Positions 26,737 to 37,421 of a stretch of DNA of 64,000 nt are shown one piece after another (position 1 is the first letter of the stretch; the number at the start of each line of letters is the position of its first letter). Location of the stretch: positions 3,438,001-3,502,000 of the forward strand of contig NZ_CP011008.1 in the NCBI RefSeq assembly GCF_001578185.1, written 5' to 3'. The translations under genes and the position numbers were made by a program. Under the pieces are notes generated by a model. That model saw nothing but the letters and a program-made list of their open reading frames with translations, searched no databases and was not told where the DNA came from. This DNA comes from Peribacillus simplex (GTDB taxonomy: Bacteria; Bacillota; Bacilli; Bacillales; DSM-1321).

Positions 26737-27528
26737 TCAAGATGCTTTATGCTCGAGACGGAGCTTATCGGCCACCATAGCAATGAATTCGGAATTTGTA
26801 GGTTTTGCCTTAGTCATGCTGACGGTATAACCGAAAAGGGATGAAATGGATTCTATATTGCCACGGCTCCAAGCCACTTCAATCGCATGTCGGATAGCAC
26901 GTTCCACACGGCTTGCTGTAGTATTGTACTTTTTTGCAATATCCGGATATAAAACTTTGGTGATTGATCCCAATAGTTCAATATCATTATATACCATGGA
27001 TATGGCTTCCCTTAAATACAAATAGCCCTTGATATGTGCAGGCACTCCAATTTCGTGAATGATGCTTGTGATGCTGGCATCGAGGTTTTTAGGCTTGGGT
27101 TCATTTTGGGGACGATAGCTAAACTGACTATGATTTTTTAAAACCGCCTGCCCTTTACCGCTTACCTGACGAATATGATTGGCTAGATTTTCCATATCGA
27201 AAGGTTTTAGGATAAAGTAAGACGCGCCCAAATCAACTGCTTTTTTCGTGACATCTTCTTGACCAAAGGCAGTAAGCATAATTACATTAGGCATAGCACC
27301 CCGTTTTAATTCACGAAGTTTTTCAAGTACACCTAACCCATCTAAATGAGGCATGATAATATCGAGGATCAATATATCCGGATCAACGCTTTCAAGCATC
27401 CCCAGGCAATCTTGACCGTTATGTGCCACCCCAATTACTTCCATGTCTTCCTGTGCAGAAATGTATTCTTCCAGAAGGCCAACAAGTTCTCTATTATCAT
27501 CTACAACGCACACCTTAATTTTTTTCAC
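26737..27528 (-). CDS. spo0A: Sporulation master regulator Spo0A
   Basis: 263-residue response regulator that controls entry into sporulation. The receiver domain has acidic pocket residues in VVDDNREL, phosphoacceptor Asp in [12 protein letters not shown], Thr in MLTAFGQED and Lys in [11 protein letters not shown] short variable hinge and the almost invariant C-terminal DNA-binding domain follow ([20 protein letters not shown]...). I start it at GTG 27528 because GAGGAGG lies just upstream; the B. subtilis gene also uses GTG. Spo0A boxes lie upstream. Confidence 0.98.
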   Translation of the reverse strand: MKKIKVCVVDDNRELVGLLEEYISAQEDMEVIGVAHNGQDCLGMLESVDPDILILDIIMPHLDGLGVLEKLRELKRGAMPNVIMLTAFGQEDVTKKAVDLGASYFILKPFDMENLANHIRQVSGKGQAVLKNHSQFSYRPQNEPKPKNLDASITSIIHEIGVPAHIKGYLYLREAISMVYNDIELLGSITKVLYPDIAKKYNTTASRVERAIRHAIEVAWSRGNIESISSLFGYTVSMTKAKPTNSEFIAMVADKLRLEHKAS

Positions 27529-27597
27529 GCTTGATTTCCTCCTCAACTACAATTGGTCTTTTTTTCTATATGACTAAATTCTATTGTAATTGAACTT

Positions 27598-27604
27598 TTC
27601 GACA
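27598..27604 (-). promoter_or_regulatory. Spo0A box (0A box), proximal
   Basis: The minus strand reads TTGTCGAAAA, containing an exact TGTCGAA core, 70 bp upstream of the spo0A start. This suggests autoregulation, as in B. subtilis. Confidence 0.7.
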
Positions 27605-27676
27605 ATGGAAACTAAATTCCTTTTATTTTTGAAAAAATATAAGGAATTCAATATTATTCTCCGGATATCTCTTGTT

Positions 27677-27715
27677 TTCGACTTCGTTTGCTATTCGAAT
27701 GAACCGATTGTCGAA
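27677..27715. promoter_or_regulatory. Distal Spo0A boxes
   Basis: An exact TGTCGAA core lies on the plus strand at 27709-27715 and a one-mismatch box (AGTCGAA on the minus strand) at 27677-27683. Together with 27598-27604 they form a three-site array in the spo0A control region. I could not assign a confident sigma-H promoter. Confidence 0.6.
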
Positions 27716-27812
27716 AAATCTTCATTTCGTTTTCATTTTATCACATCGTTTTAAAAAAACATCTATTTTTTGAAGAAATCATATTTAATTCCTACCCATG
27801 ACCTGCGTTTTA

Positions 27813-27841
27813 TAAAAAAAGGGCATCCAAAAGGATACCCG
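27813..27841 (-). terminator. Intrinsic terminator of spoIVB
   Basis: Stem GGGTATCC/GGATGCCC with a TTTT loop and a T7 tract on the minus strand, 7 bp past the spoIVB stop. Confidence 0.85.
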
Positions 27842-27847
27842 GTTTCA

Positions 27848-29149
27848 TTAGCTTGCCTTTTCATAATTATCTTTGTCATATATATTTATACCGGCTTCGT
27901 TTAACATCCATTCGATATGGACTCCATACCCACTTGTAGGATCATTAACAAATACATGGGTGACTGCACCGATTAATTTCCCATTTTGTATGATGGGACT
28001 GCCGCTCATTCCCTGAACGATCCCACCCGTTTTTTGAAGCAATTCTTTATCTGTCACTTTTAAGACCATTCCTTTAATCGCAGGAAACTTCTGTGGTATG
28101 GAACTGACGATTTCCACATCGAATTCCTCTACTTTGGAACCATCCACCACCGTCAGGATTTTAGCTGGTCCTTCCTTTACCTCATGGGAAAGGGTGATGG
28201 GGAGCGCCTTGTCATTTATCCCATTTTTAAAATCTTGATTTAATTTCCCAAAGATCCCAAAGGGACTGTTGCGATTGATATTTCCTATTTTTTCTTTATT
28301 GGAAGAAAAGCGTGCCAATTTTTCTCCCGGATCACCATTGCTTCCTTTTTCGATGGACGTGACAGTCGATTGAACGATCTGTCCGTCCTTTACAACAATC
28401 GGCTTTTTTGTATCCATATCGGAAATGACATGTCCCAATGCCCCATATTTTTTCGAGTCCGGGTGATAAAACGTCATCGTTCCGATGCCGGCTGCTGAAT
28501 CACGGATATACAAACCTAATTTGTAAGTTCCTTCATTCTTATCTTTCAAAGGTAAAAGGGTACTATGAAGCACTTTATTCTCTCGGTTAATGACCAAATT
28601 CAACGCCTGACCCTTTTCACCTGCCTGTTGAACAAAAGGGGTTACATCCCCCATCTTCTTTATCGTCTGACCATTGATTTCTGTAATAATATCACCTATT
28701 TCAATTTTCGCTTTTTCTCCTGGTGATTTTTTTCCCTGCGCAGTATCAATAAGATGATGACCTACTACGAGCACCCCAAGAGTATTAAGCTTCACACCAA
28801 TGGATTGGCCTCCAGGCATGACTTTAAAGTCTTTTATCACTCTAATGTCGACCTTTTTGGCAGGCAGGCCTGCCACATCGAGTAACACTTCATTCGTCCC
28901 TGGTTTCTCAGCACCAAGCGTAATTGAAGTTTGCTCATCATGAAGCGAAATCCCATCACTGGATCCCGAAGCTTTTGCAGAAACAGGCAATGATTTGGAA
29001 ATACTATATTGACTTCCTTCAAATAGTACAAGATGATTTGGAATTAAAAAATATTCACGAGATGGCTGGTATAACCCTAATGTTAATAGCGAAACAAGGA
29101 GAATTCCACCGATGATTCTGTTTATCCATACAAATTTCAATCCATTCAC
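27848..29149 (-). CDS. spoIVB: SpoIVB serine peptidase
   Basis: 433-residue forespore-secreted protease (S55) that triggers pro-sigma-K processing. An N-terminal membrane anchor ([16 protein letters not shown]) precedes a PDZ domain around 110-200 ([20 protein letters not shown]). The catalytic domain has GHVISD (catalytic His) and GMSGSPIIQ near 380 (catalytic Ser). It lies directly upstream of spo0A as in other bacilli. Expected control is sigma-G/sigma-F; I did not resolve a promoter. Confidence 0.97.
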   Translation of the reverse strand: MNGLKFVWINRIIGGILLVSLLTLGLYQPSREYFLIPNHLVLFEGSQYSISKSLPVSAKASGSSDGISLHDEQTSITLGAEKPGTNEVLLDVAGLPAKKVDIRVIKDFKVMPGGQSIGVKLNTLGVLVVGHHLIDTAQGKKSPGEKAKIEIGDIITEINGQTIKKMGDVTPFVQQAGEKGQALNLVINRENKVLHSTLLPLKDKNEGTYKLGLYIRDSAAGIGTMTFYHPDSKKYGALGHVISDMDTKKPIVVKDGQIVQSTVTSIEKGSNGDPGEKLARFSSNKEKIGNINRNSPFGIFGKLNQDFKNGINDKALPITLSHEVKEGPAKILTVVDGSKVEEFDVEIVSSIPQKFPAIKGMVLKVTDKELLQKTGGIVQGMSGSPIIQNGKLIGAVTHVFVNDPTSGYGVHIEWMLNEAGINIYDKDNYEKAS

Positions 29150-29223
29150 TCTCCTCGCTCTCTGAAACTTTATGGCTACACCTTTAATTTAGCCCTCAGG
29201 ACAGTCATTTATAACAGATACAC

Positions 29224-29255
29224 AAAATAAAAGCTATCCGTTTTTGGATAGCTTT
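29224..29255 (-). terminator. Probable recN terminator
   Basis: Stem AAGCTATCC/GGATAGCTT with an AAAAAC loop and TTATTTT after it on the minus strand. Confidence 0.55.
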
Positions 29256-29303
29256 ACAATGAATGCTTATGATAAAAGTTTAAATAATCTTCTTACTGGC
29301 CCA

Positions 29304-31019
29304 TCAAGATGTAATCTTCAGCCTTTTGGCCAGCTGAATTAATTCATTGGCATGCTGCTTCGTCAAATCCGTAATCTCGACTCCTGAAATCATCCTGCCG
29401 ATTTCTTTTATTTTTTCAGTTTCAATTAGAGGCTTTACAGAGGTATTCGTACGTCCAGCCCTTACATTTTTCGCTATGAAAAGGTGGGTATCCGCCATAG
29501 CTGCCACCTGTGGTAAATGGGATATGCACAGCACTTGAGACCCCGTTGCCACTTTATAGATCTTTTCAGCAATCGATTGTGCAACCCGTCCGCTCACACC
29601 CGTGTCCACTTCATCAAATATAATCGACGTTATGCCTTGGTGCTTGGAAAAAATGCTTTTCAAAGCCAGCATGATCCTCGACAGCTCTCCACCCGATGCA
29701 ATTTTAGAAAGGGGTTTTAACGGTTCCCCCGGATTGGTGGAAATATAAAATTCCATCGAATCCAGCCCCGATTGATTAATGCCCCTATCTGATAACTCAT
29801 CGAAAGTATAAGCCGTTTGAAGGAAATGGGGTTCGAAAATTGTCTTTTCCATGTATAAATCTTTTAATTCCTGATGGATCTTTTTGGTTAACTGCTGAGC
29901 GAATGTCTGACGAAGATCAGACAAATTCTTTGCTTCAACAATTAAATCAGCCTTTATTGATTTCATTTCCTTTTCAAGCTTTGCTATGTGTGTTTCCCTA
30001 TTTTGCAGTTTTTCGACTTCTTCTTCTATGCCTGCACCATATTCCAGGATTTCCTCGATGGACCGCCCGTATTTACGTTTTAATTGATTTATTTCATTTA
30101 GGCGACTTTCAATGAATTCAACACGTTCTGTATCAAAATCCAAAGAGTCCAATTGATCTCGGATGTTCGATACGGCCTCTTCAAGAAGGAAGTAACTATT
30201 TGATACGGTCTCGGAGCTGTTTTTTAAACCTTCATCAAGCCCTGCCGCCTCTTCCAGGTTATTCATGGCTACGGAAAGCCAATCAATTGCATGCTGCTCA
30301 CCATTTAAAGCATTATAACTCGTTTGCAGCGCTTCATGAATTTTTTCGAAATTATTAATTTTCTTCCGCTCTTCCATCAATTCTTCATCTTCGCGAAGTT
30401 TCAAATCAGCTTTTTGGATTTCATCGAATTGAAATTGGATCAAGTCAAGGCGATGGACCATTTGCTGTTCATTTTGACTCAAACTATTTAATTGTTTAGA
30501 AGCGGTTTCATAACGTTTATATAGCTTTTGGTATTCCGTGAGTGCCGATGCGATTTTTTCTCCGCCGAATTGATCCAGCAGAGGAAGGTGGAGCCGTTCA
30601 TCCATTAATTCCTGATGTTCATGCTGACCATGAATATCTATCAATGTCCGTCCTATCTCGCGTAAAATGGCAATCGTTACAAGTTTTCCATTTACCCTGC
30701 AAACGCTTTTGCCGCTCTGTGAAATATCCCTACGAAGAATGGCCATACCGTCATTCATATCCAGGCCAAACTCTTCTGCCTTGGCAAAGACCGGGTGTTT
30801 CTCATCTTCAATTTGAAATAATCCTTCTATTTCGGCCTTCGACTCACCATGCCGTATGAACTCGGCAGAACCACGTCCTCCAACCAAAAGGTGAACGGCA
30901 TCTATAATAATTGATTTCCCTGCCCCTGTTTCTCCGGTCAAGACAGTCAAGCCTTTCTCAAATGAAACGGACAGGCTGTCTATGATCGCAAAATTCCTAA
31001 TCGATAGTTCTGTTAACAA
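29304..31019 (-). CDS. recN: DNA repair protein RecN
   Basis: 571-residue SMC-like ATPase that gathers DNA ends at double-strand breaks. Walker A GETGAGKS is at 29-36. A long central coiled coil runs from about 160 to 370. The C-terminal ABC signature LSRIMLALK follows IASGGE, with Walker B SIIFDEVDTGVSG and ISHLPQVAAMAD. It lies 22 bp after argR, so the two are co-transcribed as in B. subtilis. Confidence 0.97.
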   Translation of the reverse strand: MLTELSIRNFAIIDSLSVSFEKGLTVLTGETGAGKSIIIDAVHLLVGGRGSAEFIRHGESKAEIEGLFQIEDEKHPVFAKAEEFGLDMNDGMAILRRDISQSGKSVCRVNGKLVTIAILREIGRTLIDIHGQHEHQELMDERLHLPLLDQFGGEKIASALTEYQKLYKRYETASKQLNSLSQNEQQMVHRLDLIQFQFDEIQKADLKLREDEELMEERKKINNFEKIHEALQTSYNALNGEQHAIDWLSVAMNNLEEAAGLDEGLKNSSETVSNSYFLLEEAVSNIRDQLDSLDFDTERVEFIESRLNEINQLKRKYGRSIEEILEYGAGIEEEVEKLQNRETHIAKLEKEMKSIKADLIVEAKNLSDLRQTFAQQLTKKIHQELKDLYMEKTIFEPHFLQTAYTFDELSDRGINQSGLDSMEFYISTNPGEPLKPLSKIASGGELSRIMLALKSIFSKHQGITSIIFDEVDTGVSGRVAQSIAEKIYKVATGSQVLCISHLPQVAAMADTHLFIAKNVRAGRTNTSVKPLIETEKIKEIGRMISGVEITDLTKQHANELIQLAKRLKITS

Positions 31020-31041
31020 ACTAGGTCACCTCACAAAATTA

Positions 31042-31491
31042 TTAGAGCATGTCCAAGAATTTGCCGGAAATGATCTTTGCATCTTCCTCAGAACGGCAGA
31101 TAATTAAACAAGTGTCATCGCCGCCGATCGTCCCGAGTATTTCTTGCCAATTTAAATTATCAATCAATGCACAGATTGCCTGGGCATTACCCGGGAGCAT
31201 CTTCATTACCAGTAAATTATTGGCTGAGTCAATGCGTACAAAAGCATCAACCAGGATTCTCTTTAATTTTTGAAGTGGATTGAAACGTTGATCGGCTGGC
31301 AGGCTATATTTATACCTTCCATCAGTTAAAGGGACCTTAACAAGGTGAAGCTCTTTAATATCCCTTGAAACAGTGGCCTGAGTTACATTGTATCCAGCTA
31401 ATTTCAGTTCTTCAACTAGCTCATCCTGGGTTTCTATATCATTATTCGTTATAATGTCCCTTATTTTTATATGTCGTTGTCCTTTATTCAT
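31042..31491 (-). CDS. argR: Arginine repressor ArgR/AhrC
   Basis: 149 residues from ATG 31491 ([14 protein letters not shown]), with GAGGTG 9 nt upstream; an upstream in-frame start is unlikely. It has an N-terminal winged helix ([15 protein letters not shown] recognition helix) and a C-terminal hexamerisation and arginine-binding domain ([13 protein letters not shown]). It represses arginine synthesis and activates catabolism, and could regulate artPQM in this window. Confidence 0.96.
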   Translation of the reverse strand: MNKGQRHIKIRDIITNNDIETQDELVEELKLAGYNVTQATVSRDIKELHLVKVPLTDGRYKYSLPADQRFNPLQKLKRILVDAFVRIDSANNLLVMKMLPGNAQAICALIDNLNWQEILGTIGGDDTCLIICRSEEDAKIISGKFLDML

Positions 31492-31638
31492 AAGTAGAAG
31501 CACCTCTTCTCAACTGTTGCTCATTTAATGGAGTATCACTTTTATATCATACTTAAGCAAGCTGCCCAAAATGGGATTGTTTCAAGTATCATCCGTACGT
31601 GCAAATAGACCGCTTTCTAAAGTGGCTAATATTAATGT

Positions 31639-31656
31639 TATCGGATTTTTATGCAA
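31639..31656 (-). promoter_or_regulatory. ARG-box-like site upstream of argR
   Basis: TTGCATAAAAATCCGATA on the minus strand matches the imperfect palindrome WTGAATWWWWATTCAWW at most positions. It lies about 150 bp before argR. Autoregulation is plausible but unproven. Otherwise 31504-31761 shows only AT-rich spacer. Confidence 0.3.
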
Positions 31657-31761
31657 TTGTACAACTTTTTCTCTAAAAAGCATAACAACTCTATTTTTTG
31701 TTCATACCTATTTTATGTATTCCCCTTAAATGATTCAAGTGCATTACAGGACCATTTAAAA

Positions 31762-31802
31762 TTAAAAAGCTCCTTTTAGCCAACCATCCAGCCAAAGGAG
31801 CC
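31762..31802 (-). terminator. Intrinsic terminator of the dxs-tlyA unit
   Basis: Stem GCTCCTTT/AAAGGAGC extended by partial inner pairing, followed by TTTTTAAT on the minus strand, 17 bp past tlyA. Confidence 0.8.
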
Positions 31803-31818
31803 ATACAAAAAGTTCTAG

Positions 31819-32646
31819 CTATTCTTTTTTAAATTGGGCATGGGCTTCCCTAACGATGTCATCAACCGTTTTCGAAAGCAATATCGCTCCATCGTCTTTT
31901 GACCCTTGCCAGTATAAATGAAGTAAAAATTCAATATTTCCATCACCGCCGGTAATCGGTGAGAAGGAAGCATCCTTAATATCGTAGCCTTCCTTTTTTG
32001 CAAAAGAAATGATCTTATCCAACACTTGTTTATGGATTTTGGGATCACGAACAATCCCCTTTTTACCCACTTGATCCTTCCCAGCTTCGAATTGCGGTTT
32101 AACTAAAGCAACGACGTCGCTATCCGGAACAAGGAGCGTCTTTAACACCGGTAGAATTAACGTTAGCGAGATGAAAGAAACATCAATGCTTGCAAAGTTT
32201 GGCATCTCCCCATCGAGATCGGCGGGTGTAACATAACGGAAATTCGTCCGTTCCATTACTTTTACCCGTTCATCCTGCCTAAGCTTCCATGCAAGTTGAT
32301 TATAGCCTACATCAAGTGCATAAGACATTGTGGCACCATTTTGCAGGGCACAATCGGTGAACCCTCCAGTTGATGATCCGATATCAAGCAGGATTTTTCC
32401 GTTCATTTGTAAATCGAATTCCTTTAAGGCCTTTTCAAGTTTAAGTCCGCCTCTTGAAACGTAAGGCATAACTTTTCCTTTGATCGTAAACTCAAGATCG
32501 ACCGGCACTTTTTCACCCGGTTTTTCGTACCTCTCTTCATTCGCGTAGACAAGACCAGCCATAACCATACGCTTCGCTTTTTCACGTGTATCGGCCAAGC
32601 CTTGTTCTACAAGTAATATATCTACTCTTTCTTTCATCACTTTCAT
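31819..32646 (-). CDS. tlyA: TlyA/YqxC-type rRNA 2'-O-methyltransferase
   Basis: 275 residues. An N-terminal S4 RNA-binding domain (RVDILLVEQGLADTREKAKR, YVSRGGLKLEKAL) precedes a Rossmann methyltransferase fold (LLDIGSSTGGFTDCALQNGA, SAM loop). Mycobacterial TlyA methylates 16S and 23S rRNA and some members are also annotated as hemolysins. It is 4 bp downstream of dxs, in the usual bacillar order dxs-tlyA-argR-recN. Confidence 0.94.
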   Translation of the reverse strand: MKVMKERVDILLVEQGLADTREKAKRMVMAGLVYANEERYEKPGEKVPVDLEFTIKGKVMPYVSRGGLKLEKALKEFDLQMNGKILLDIGSSTGGFTDCALQNGATMSYALDVGYNQLAWKLRQDERVKVMERTNFRYVTPADLDGEMPNFASIDVSFISLTLILPVLKTLLVPDSDVVALVKPQFEAGKDQVGKKGIVRDPKIHKQVLDKIISFAKKEGYDIKDASFSPITGGDGNIEFLLHLYWQGSKDDGAILLSKTVDDIVREAHAQFKKE

Positions 32647-32650
32647 ATTG

Positions 32651-34543
32651 TCAGGCCCTTTTTTCTTTTTTTGGTGTTATCATTTTAATCTTTTTGATGG
32701 CTGTCTCTGTCGTTAAACCGATTTCTTCAAGAAGTTCATCGACACTGCCATGTTCAATGAAATAATCAGGTATTCCCATTCGATCTATAATTGCCCCATA
32801 AAAACCTTGATCATGAGCATATTCAAGTACAGAACTACCAAAACCACCTTGTAGAACCGCTTCTTCTATAGTCAAGATAGGCATTTTTTCACCAAGAAGA
32901 CTGCTTAGCATGTTCTCATCCAAAGGCTTAATGAAACGGGCATTGATCACCTTAACTGAATAATCCTCTTTCTCAAGCAGTTCTGCAGCTTTAAGAGCCA
33001 TGGGGATGGTTGTACCGAACGTTAAGATGGCAGCATCCGTTCCTTCTTTAAGAACTTCCCACGTACCGATTGGAATCTGCTGTAAGTCAGTATCCATTTC
33101 AACTCCCGAACCATTCCCACGAGGGAAACGCATAGCGATCGGACCATCATTATAGCTTAAGGCCGTATTGACCATATGTTGGCCTTCGTTTTCATCTTTC
33201 GGCATCATCAACACCATATTTGGAATGTGGCGTAAGAAAGCAATATCGAAAACCCCTTGATGTGTTTCACCATCGGAACCAACCAATCCGGCACGATCGA
33301 TCCCTATGAATACGTTTAGATTCTGTCGGCAGATATCATGGACCACCTGATCATAAGCCCTTTGCAGGAAGGTTGAATAAATAGCCAGGAATGGTTTCAT
33401 TTTTTGCGTTGCCAATCCAGCTGCAAAAGTTGCTGCATGCTGCTCGGCAATCCCTACATCATAGAAACGTTCTGGGAACTCTCGGGAAAACCCCACCAAT
33501 TTCGAACCTACAGGCATTGCAGGTGTAATCGCGACAATCCGTTCATCTTCACGAGCGAGCCTGCTGACAGTATCGCTTACGAGGGCACTCCAAGCAGGAG
33601 CTTTACTAGTGGATTTCACGAAATCGCCTGTCTCGATCTTGTATGGGCCTGTCCCATGCCAATTTCCTGTTGTATCCAACTCGGCAGGTGAATAACCCTT
33701 GCCTTTTTTCGTGATGACATGTAGCAGTACGGGTCCCTTCGTTTTCTTGGCATATCTTAAATTCTCCAGCAATTCTTCATAATTATGACCATCAACTGGT
33801 CCAAGGTATGTGAACCCAAGTTCTTCAAAAAAGATTCCTGAGACCAATAAGTACTTCATGCTATCCTTCAAGCGTTCAGCGGTAGCCGCAAGTTTACCAC
33901 CGACTGCAGGAATTTTTTTCAAAAGCAATTCCAATTCATCTTTTGCCCAGTTATATTTACCTGCTGTCCGCAATCTTCCCAATATCGTGTGTAAAGCACC
34001 TACGTTAGGGGCTATCGACATTTCATTATCATTCAGGATAACGATCATGTCCTTTTTTTCATCACCGATATGATTCAAAGCCTCAAGCGCCATTCCGCCT
34101 GTTAGGGCCCCGTCCCCGATGACAGGTAAAATAAAACTTTTTTCACCTTTGATATCACGGGCAGCCGCCATTCCCATTGCAGCTGAAAGAGAAGTCGAAC
34201 TGTGACCGGTTTCCCAAACATCATGAGGGCTTTCAATCATTTTAGGAAAGCCGCAAAGACCTTTATATTTCTTTAAGGTATTGAACTCTCCTGCTCTGCC
34301 AGTCAGGATTTTATGGACATAGGATTGGTGACCGACATCCCATAAAATTTTATCGTTCGGACTGTCGAATTCTTTATGCAAGGCTATAGTCAACTCGACT
34401 ACACCTAAATTGGGACCAATATGCCCACCGGTCACAGATAATTTTTCCACAAGAAATTTTCGTATTTCCATACTTAACTCAACTAGTTCTTCATTATTCA
34501 TATTCTTCAAAAAAGAAGGGTCTTTTATAGATAGAAGATCCAA
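32651..34543 (-). CDS. dxs: 1-deoxy-D-xylulose-5-phosphate synthase
   Basis: 630-residue thiamine diphosphate enzyme, first step of the MEP isoprenoid pathway. TPP-binding [15 protein letters not shown]...NDNEMSI, catalytic Glu in DVGIAEQHA and transketolase pyrimidine and C-terminal domains are present. I start at TTG 34543 ([14 protein letters not shown]), matching B. subtilis, with AGTGAGTGG upstream; an ATG 24 bp further up has no ribosome site. A terminator separates it from ispA, so it probably also has its own promoter. Confidence 0.95.
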   Translation of the reverse strand: MDLLSIKDPSFLKNMNNEELVELSMEIRKFLVEKLSVTGGHIGPNLGVVELTIALHKEFDSPNDKILWDVGHQSYVHKILTGRAGEFNTLKKYKGLCGFPKMIESPHDVWETGHSSTSLSAAMGMAAARDIKGEKSFILPVIGDGALTGGMALEALNHIGDEKKDMIVILNDNEMSIAPNVGALHTILGRLRTAGKYNWAKDELELLLKKIPAVGGKLAATAERLKDSMKYLLVSGIFFEELGFTYLGPVDGHNYEELLENLRYAKKTKGPVLLHVITKKGKGYSPAELDTTGNWHGTGPYKIETGDFVKSTSKAPAWSALVSDTVSRLAREDERIVAITPAMPVGSKLVGFSREFPERFYDVGIAEQHAATFAAGLATQKMKPFLAIYSTFLQRAYDQVVHDICRQNLNVFIGIDRAGLVGSDGETHQGVFDIAFLRHIPNMVLMMPKDENEGQHMVNTALSYNDGPIAMRFPRGNGSGVEMDTDLQQIPIGTWEVLKEGTDAAILTFGTTIPMALKAAELLEKEDYSVKVINARFIKPLDENMLSSLLGEKMPILTIEEAVLQGGFGSSVLEYAHDQGFYGAIIDRMGIPDYFIEHGSVDELLEEIGLTTETAIKKIKMITPKKEKRA

Positions 34544-34642
34544 ACAGGACCACTCACTTTCTGTCATTTTCGGTTGTAAGCAAAAACAAAGCCTCATAAA
34601 AGAGGTCTATATGGAAGACTTGACCGAAAAATTGGTTTTAAG

Positions 34643-34682
34643 TTAAAAAATAGCCGCCAACACCCAGGTGATTTCGGCGGCT
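34643..34682 (-). terminator. Intrinsic terminator of ispA
   Basis: Stem GCCGCC/GGCGGC with a 17-nt loop and TATTTTTT on the minus strand. Confidence 0.75.
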
Positions 34683-34793
34683 TAATATACCTATTTATCA
34701 CGTATCTCAATTAAAAATCCCATTTGGGTTTTCACATATTTTTGCACAATGAGTATACCATAAAACCTCATTTGATAACAAATTTAGCCACAA

Positions 34794-35687
34794 TCAATGG
34801 TTACGGTTCGCTATTAAATCAGTTAGATCATTCAACAGACCCGTTTGTAATGTTGTTTTTCCTAAAGCGGCATGAGCAAGTTCAATATGATGTTCCAACT
34901 TTTCCTTTGCCCCTTGAAGAGTAAGTAAAGAGGGGTATGTGCTTTTGTGATTTCCCACATCACTGCCAACCGGCTTGCCGATCAACTCTACTGATCCTTC
35001 AATATCCAGAATATCATCCCGAATCTGAAAAGCAAGCCCCAGATGGTATGCAAAGTCACGTAAATGCAGTCGCTGTTCTTCGTTCGCCCCGGCCAATATA
35101 GCTCCGGAAAGGATGCTAGCAGTCAATAATTTCCCTGTTTTATGTTCATGGATATACTCCAATTCCTGGAGCGTCAACTGTTTATTTTCACCTTCCATAT
35201 CGGCAACTTGACCGCCAACCATCCCTTCGGCTCCGGCGGACCTGGCAATTTCAGATACAAGGTTCAGCTTCATTTCAGCCGTCACCTCGGGATCGATCAT
35301 TTCCGTCACCAATTGAAAACTATATGTCAGGAGGGCATCACCTGCCAGTACTGCTACCGCCTCACCGAATACTTTATGGTTCGTCGGTTTTCCCCGGCGA
35401 AGATCATCATCATCCATCGCTGGGAGATCATCATGGATCAACGAATATGTATGTATCATTTCAATGGCGGCGGCTGCAGGTATCCCCATCCTCAAGTTTT
35501 TCCCAAAGGCCTCTAGAACCGCAAAGACCAATAAAGGACGAATCCGTTTACCGCCTGCTTCCAATGAATAGATCATGGCTTCTTTGACCACAGCCGGAGC
35601 TTTCAACTTATTGACATATTCAACGATTTCTCTTTCTATAATCGCCTTATATTCTTTAGAAAACATATCAAAGGACGCCGTACCCAT
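34794..35687 (-). CDS. ispA: Geranyl/farnesyl diphosphate synthase
   Basis: 297 residues from ATG 35687, which has GGAGGAAG upstream and overlaps the xseB stop region. Trans-prenyltransferase with the first Asp-rich motif in IHDDLPAMDDDDLRRG and the second in FQIRDDILD, plus GGKRIRP and HKTGKLL. Makes C10-C15 diphosphates for undecaprenyl phosphate and quinones. Order xseA-xseB-ispA is standard. Confidence 0.96.
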   Translation of the reverse strand: MGTASFDMFSKEYKAIIEREIVEYVNKLKAPAVVKEAMIYSLEAGGKRIRPLLVFAVLEAFGKNLRMGIPAAAAIEMIHTYSLIHDDLPAMDDDDLRRGKPTNHKVFGEAVAVLAGDALLTYSFQLVTEMIDPEVTAEMKLNLVSEIARSAGAEGMVGGQVADMEGENKQLTLQELEYIHEHKTGKLLTASILSGAILAGANEEQRLHLRDFAYHLGLAFQIRDDILDIEGSVELIGKPVGSDVGNHKSTYPSLLTLQGAKEKLEHHIELAHAALGKTTLQTGLLNDLTDLIANRNH

Positions 35688-35688
35688 G

Positions 35689-35922
35689 TTATTCTTCCTC
35701 CTGGACAGCGAAGTTTTCAAGTTCCCCATCTTCGCGTAAAATTTGAGTCAATTGATCTTCAACTGCCTTAAGTTTTGAGTGACAAAGCCTGGATAAATCC
35801 ATTCCTTGTTTATATATGGAGATGGCTTCTTCTAAGGGCACATCCCCCTCTTCCAACTGTTCCACAATTTTCTCGAGATTCTCCATCGCTTCTTCAAATG
35901 TAGCTTCCTGTTTTTTTGTCAT
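35689..35922 (-). CDS. xseB: Exodeoxyribonuclease VII small subunit
   Basis: 77-residue coiled-coil subunit ([20 protein letters not shown], then [14 protein letters not shown]). It overlaps the xseA end by 4 bp and abuts ispA. An acidic tail is normal. Binds XseA to form the single-strand exonuclease. Confidence 0.95.
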   Translation of the reverse strand: MTKKQEATFEEAMENLEKIVEQLEEGDVPLEEAISIYKQGMDLSRLCHSKLKAVEDQLTQILREDGELENFAVQEEE

Positions 35923-37271
35923 GGTTCCATTCGCTCCTTTATTTCTTTAATTTCACATTCAAGGGTTCCATCTTTTATGGAAACGGCTATTCTATCCCCT
36001 TCGGTTACTTGCTGTGTACTTTTCACTAATGTCTCATCCTCAGCAAAAACCAATCCATAGCCCCGTTCCATGATTTTTAATGGGCTGAGGGCAGACAACG
36101 TGGCTGTAATATGAACGAACTGCTGTGATTTTTGCCGATAGATGGCTTCCATGGCCCTCCGTAATACTTTTGCATGCTGCCGCAATTCATCTTTGGATTT
36201 TTTCACAGCTTGTTCAGGATGCTGCTTTTTCAGAATATCGTTGATCTGATTAAGCTCATCTCTCTTTTTCATGAAATAACGCGTGCTGGTCCTCCCTAGC
36301 CTGTCCATCGTCTTGTCTAGCTGTTCAAGCTTCTGTTCATACATTTTATGTGGATAACGAAAAGCATAAGACCTCTCCATCCTGGTCAAGCGGGTACGTT
36401 CAAAATTCACCGCTTCACGAATGGAGCGGGTCAAGCGATTCTTACGGTTCATCAGGCGTTCGTGTATTTCATTAAGATGGGGAACTGCTAACTCTGCTGC
36501 ACCAGTCGGCGTAGGGGCCCTCATATCGGCGACAAAATCAGCGATTGTAAAATCGGTTTCGTGACCGACAGCAGAAATTATCGGTATATCAGAATCATAG
36601 ATCGATTCAGCCACTATCTCCTCATTAAAGGCCCATAGCTCCTCGATCGACCCGCCACCCCTTCCGACAATGAGCACATCGCTTTCCGCCCTCGCGTTAG
36701 CCATGGAAATTGCCTTGGCAATCGATTTAGCGGCATTATTCCCTTGCACAAGTGCAGGGTAAACGATAATTCTGGCAATTGGATATCTCCGCTTGATCGT
36801 TGTCAGGATATCTCTTAGTGCGGCTCCGGTCGGTGAAGTTATGACTCCCACAGACTTAGGGTACTGTGGAATCGGTTTCTTATGTTCAGCCAAAAACAAA
36901 CCTGCCGCCTCCAGCTTTTTCTTCAGCTGTTCATAAGCAAGATACAAATCCCCCACGCCATCAGGTGCCATGCTTTTCACATATAGCTGATACTGTCCGC
37001 CCGCTTCATATAATGATATATCGCCCTTAACAAGTACCTTCATTCCATTTTCGGGGAGGAATTTCATCCCTTTGTTATTGGCGGCGAACATAACGGATAG
37101 GAGTCGGGCCTTCTCGTCCTTTAGAGTAAAATACATATGTCCGCTTGTATGTTGTTTAAAATTCGAAATTTCGCCTTTTATGTATACATTTTGCAAATGG
37201 GGATCGGCATCGAACTTCCTTTTGATATATTTCGTTAAAGCCGATACACTCAAATATTGTTGGTTGCTCAT
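35919..37271 (-). CDS. xseA: Exodeoxyribonuclease VII large subunit
   Basis: 450 residues. An N-terminal OB fold ([20 protein letters not shown]) is followed by the catalytic region with [33 protein letters not shown] and [25 protein letters not shown] long coiled coil and C-terminal segment bind XseB. Degrades single-stranded DNA. Starts the xseA-xseB-ispA group. Confidence 0.97.
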   Translation of the reverse strand: MSNQQYLSVSALTKYIKRKFDADPHLQNVYIKGEISNFKQHTSGHMYFTLKDEKARLLSVMFAANNKGMKFLPENGMKVLVKGDISLYEAGGQYQLYVKSMAPDGVGDLYLAYEQLKKKLEAAGLFLAEHKKPIPQYPKSVGVITSPTGAALRDILTTIKRRYPIARIIVYPALVQGNNAAKSIAKAISMANARAESDVLIVGRGGGSIEELWAFNEEIVAESIYDSDIPIISAVGHETDFTIADFVADMRAPTPTGAAELAVPHLNEIHERLMNRKNRLTRSIREAVNFERTRLTRMERSYAFRYPHKMYEQKLEQLDKTMDRLGRTSTRYFMKKRDELNQINDILKKQHPEQAVKKSKDELRQHAKVLRRAMEAIYRQKSQQFVHITATLSALSPLKIMERGYGLVFAEDETLVKSTQQVTEGDRIAVSIKDGTLECEIKEIKERMEP

Positions 37272-37353
37272 ATAATGTCTCCTTCCGATGGAAATCGGAT
37301 ATAAAGAAAACTTACCTATAGGTTACACTTAAAACTTGATTAAATCTATGAAT

Positions 37354-37398
37354 GGAAAAAAGCGGTCTCCCGTTATTATAAAACAAGAGGTCCGCTTC
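37354..37398 (-). terminator. Intrinsic terminator of folD
   Basis: Nearly perfect stem AAGCGGACCTC/GGAGACCGCTT, then a T-run on the minus strand, 25 bp past folD. Confidence 0.75.
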
Positions 37399-37421
37399 TT
37401 TAAAATAATTTAACGCTTTTT

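Noticed and set aside
27560..27640. Sigma-H promoter of spo0A
   Set aside because: ATAGAATTT resembles a -10 but no convincing -35 lies at proper spacing, so it is not listed.
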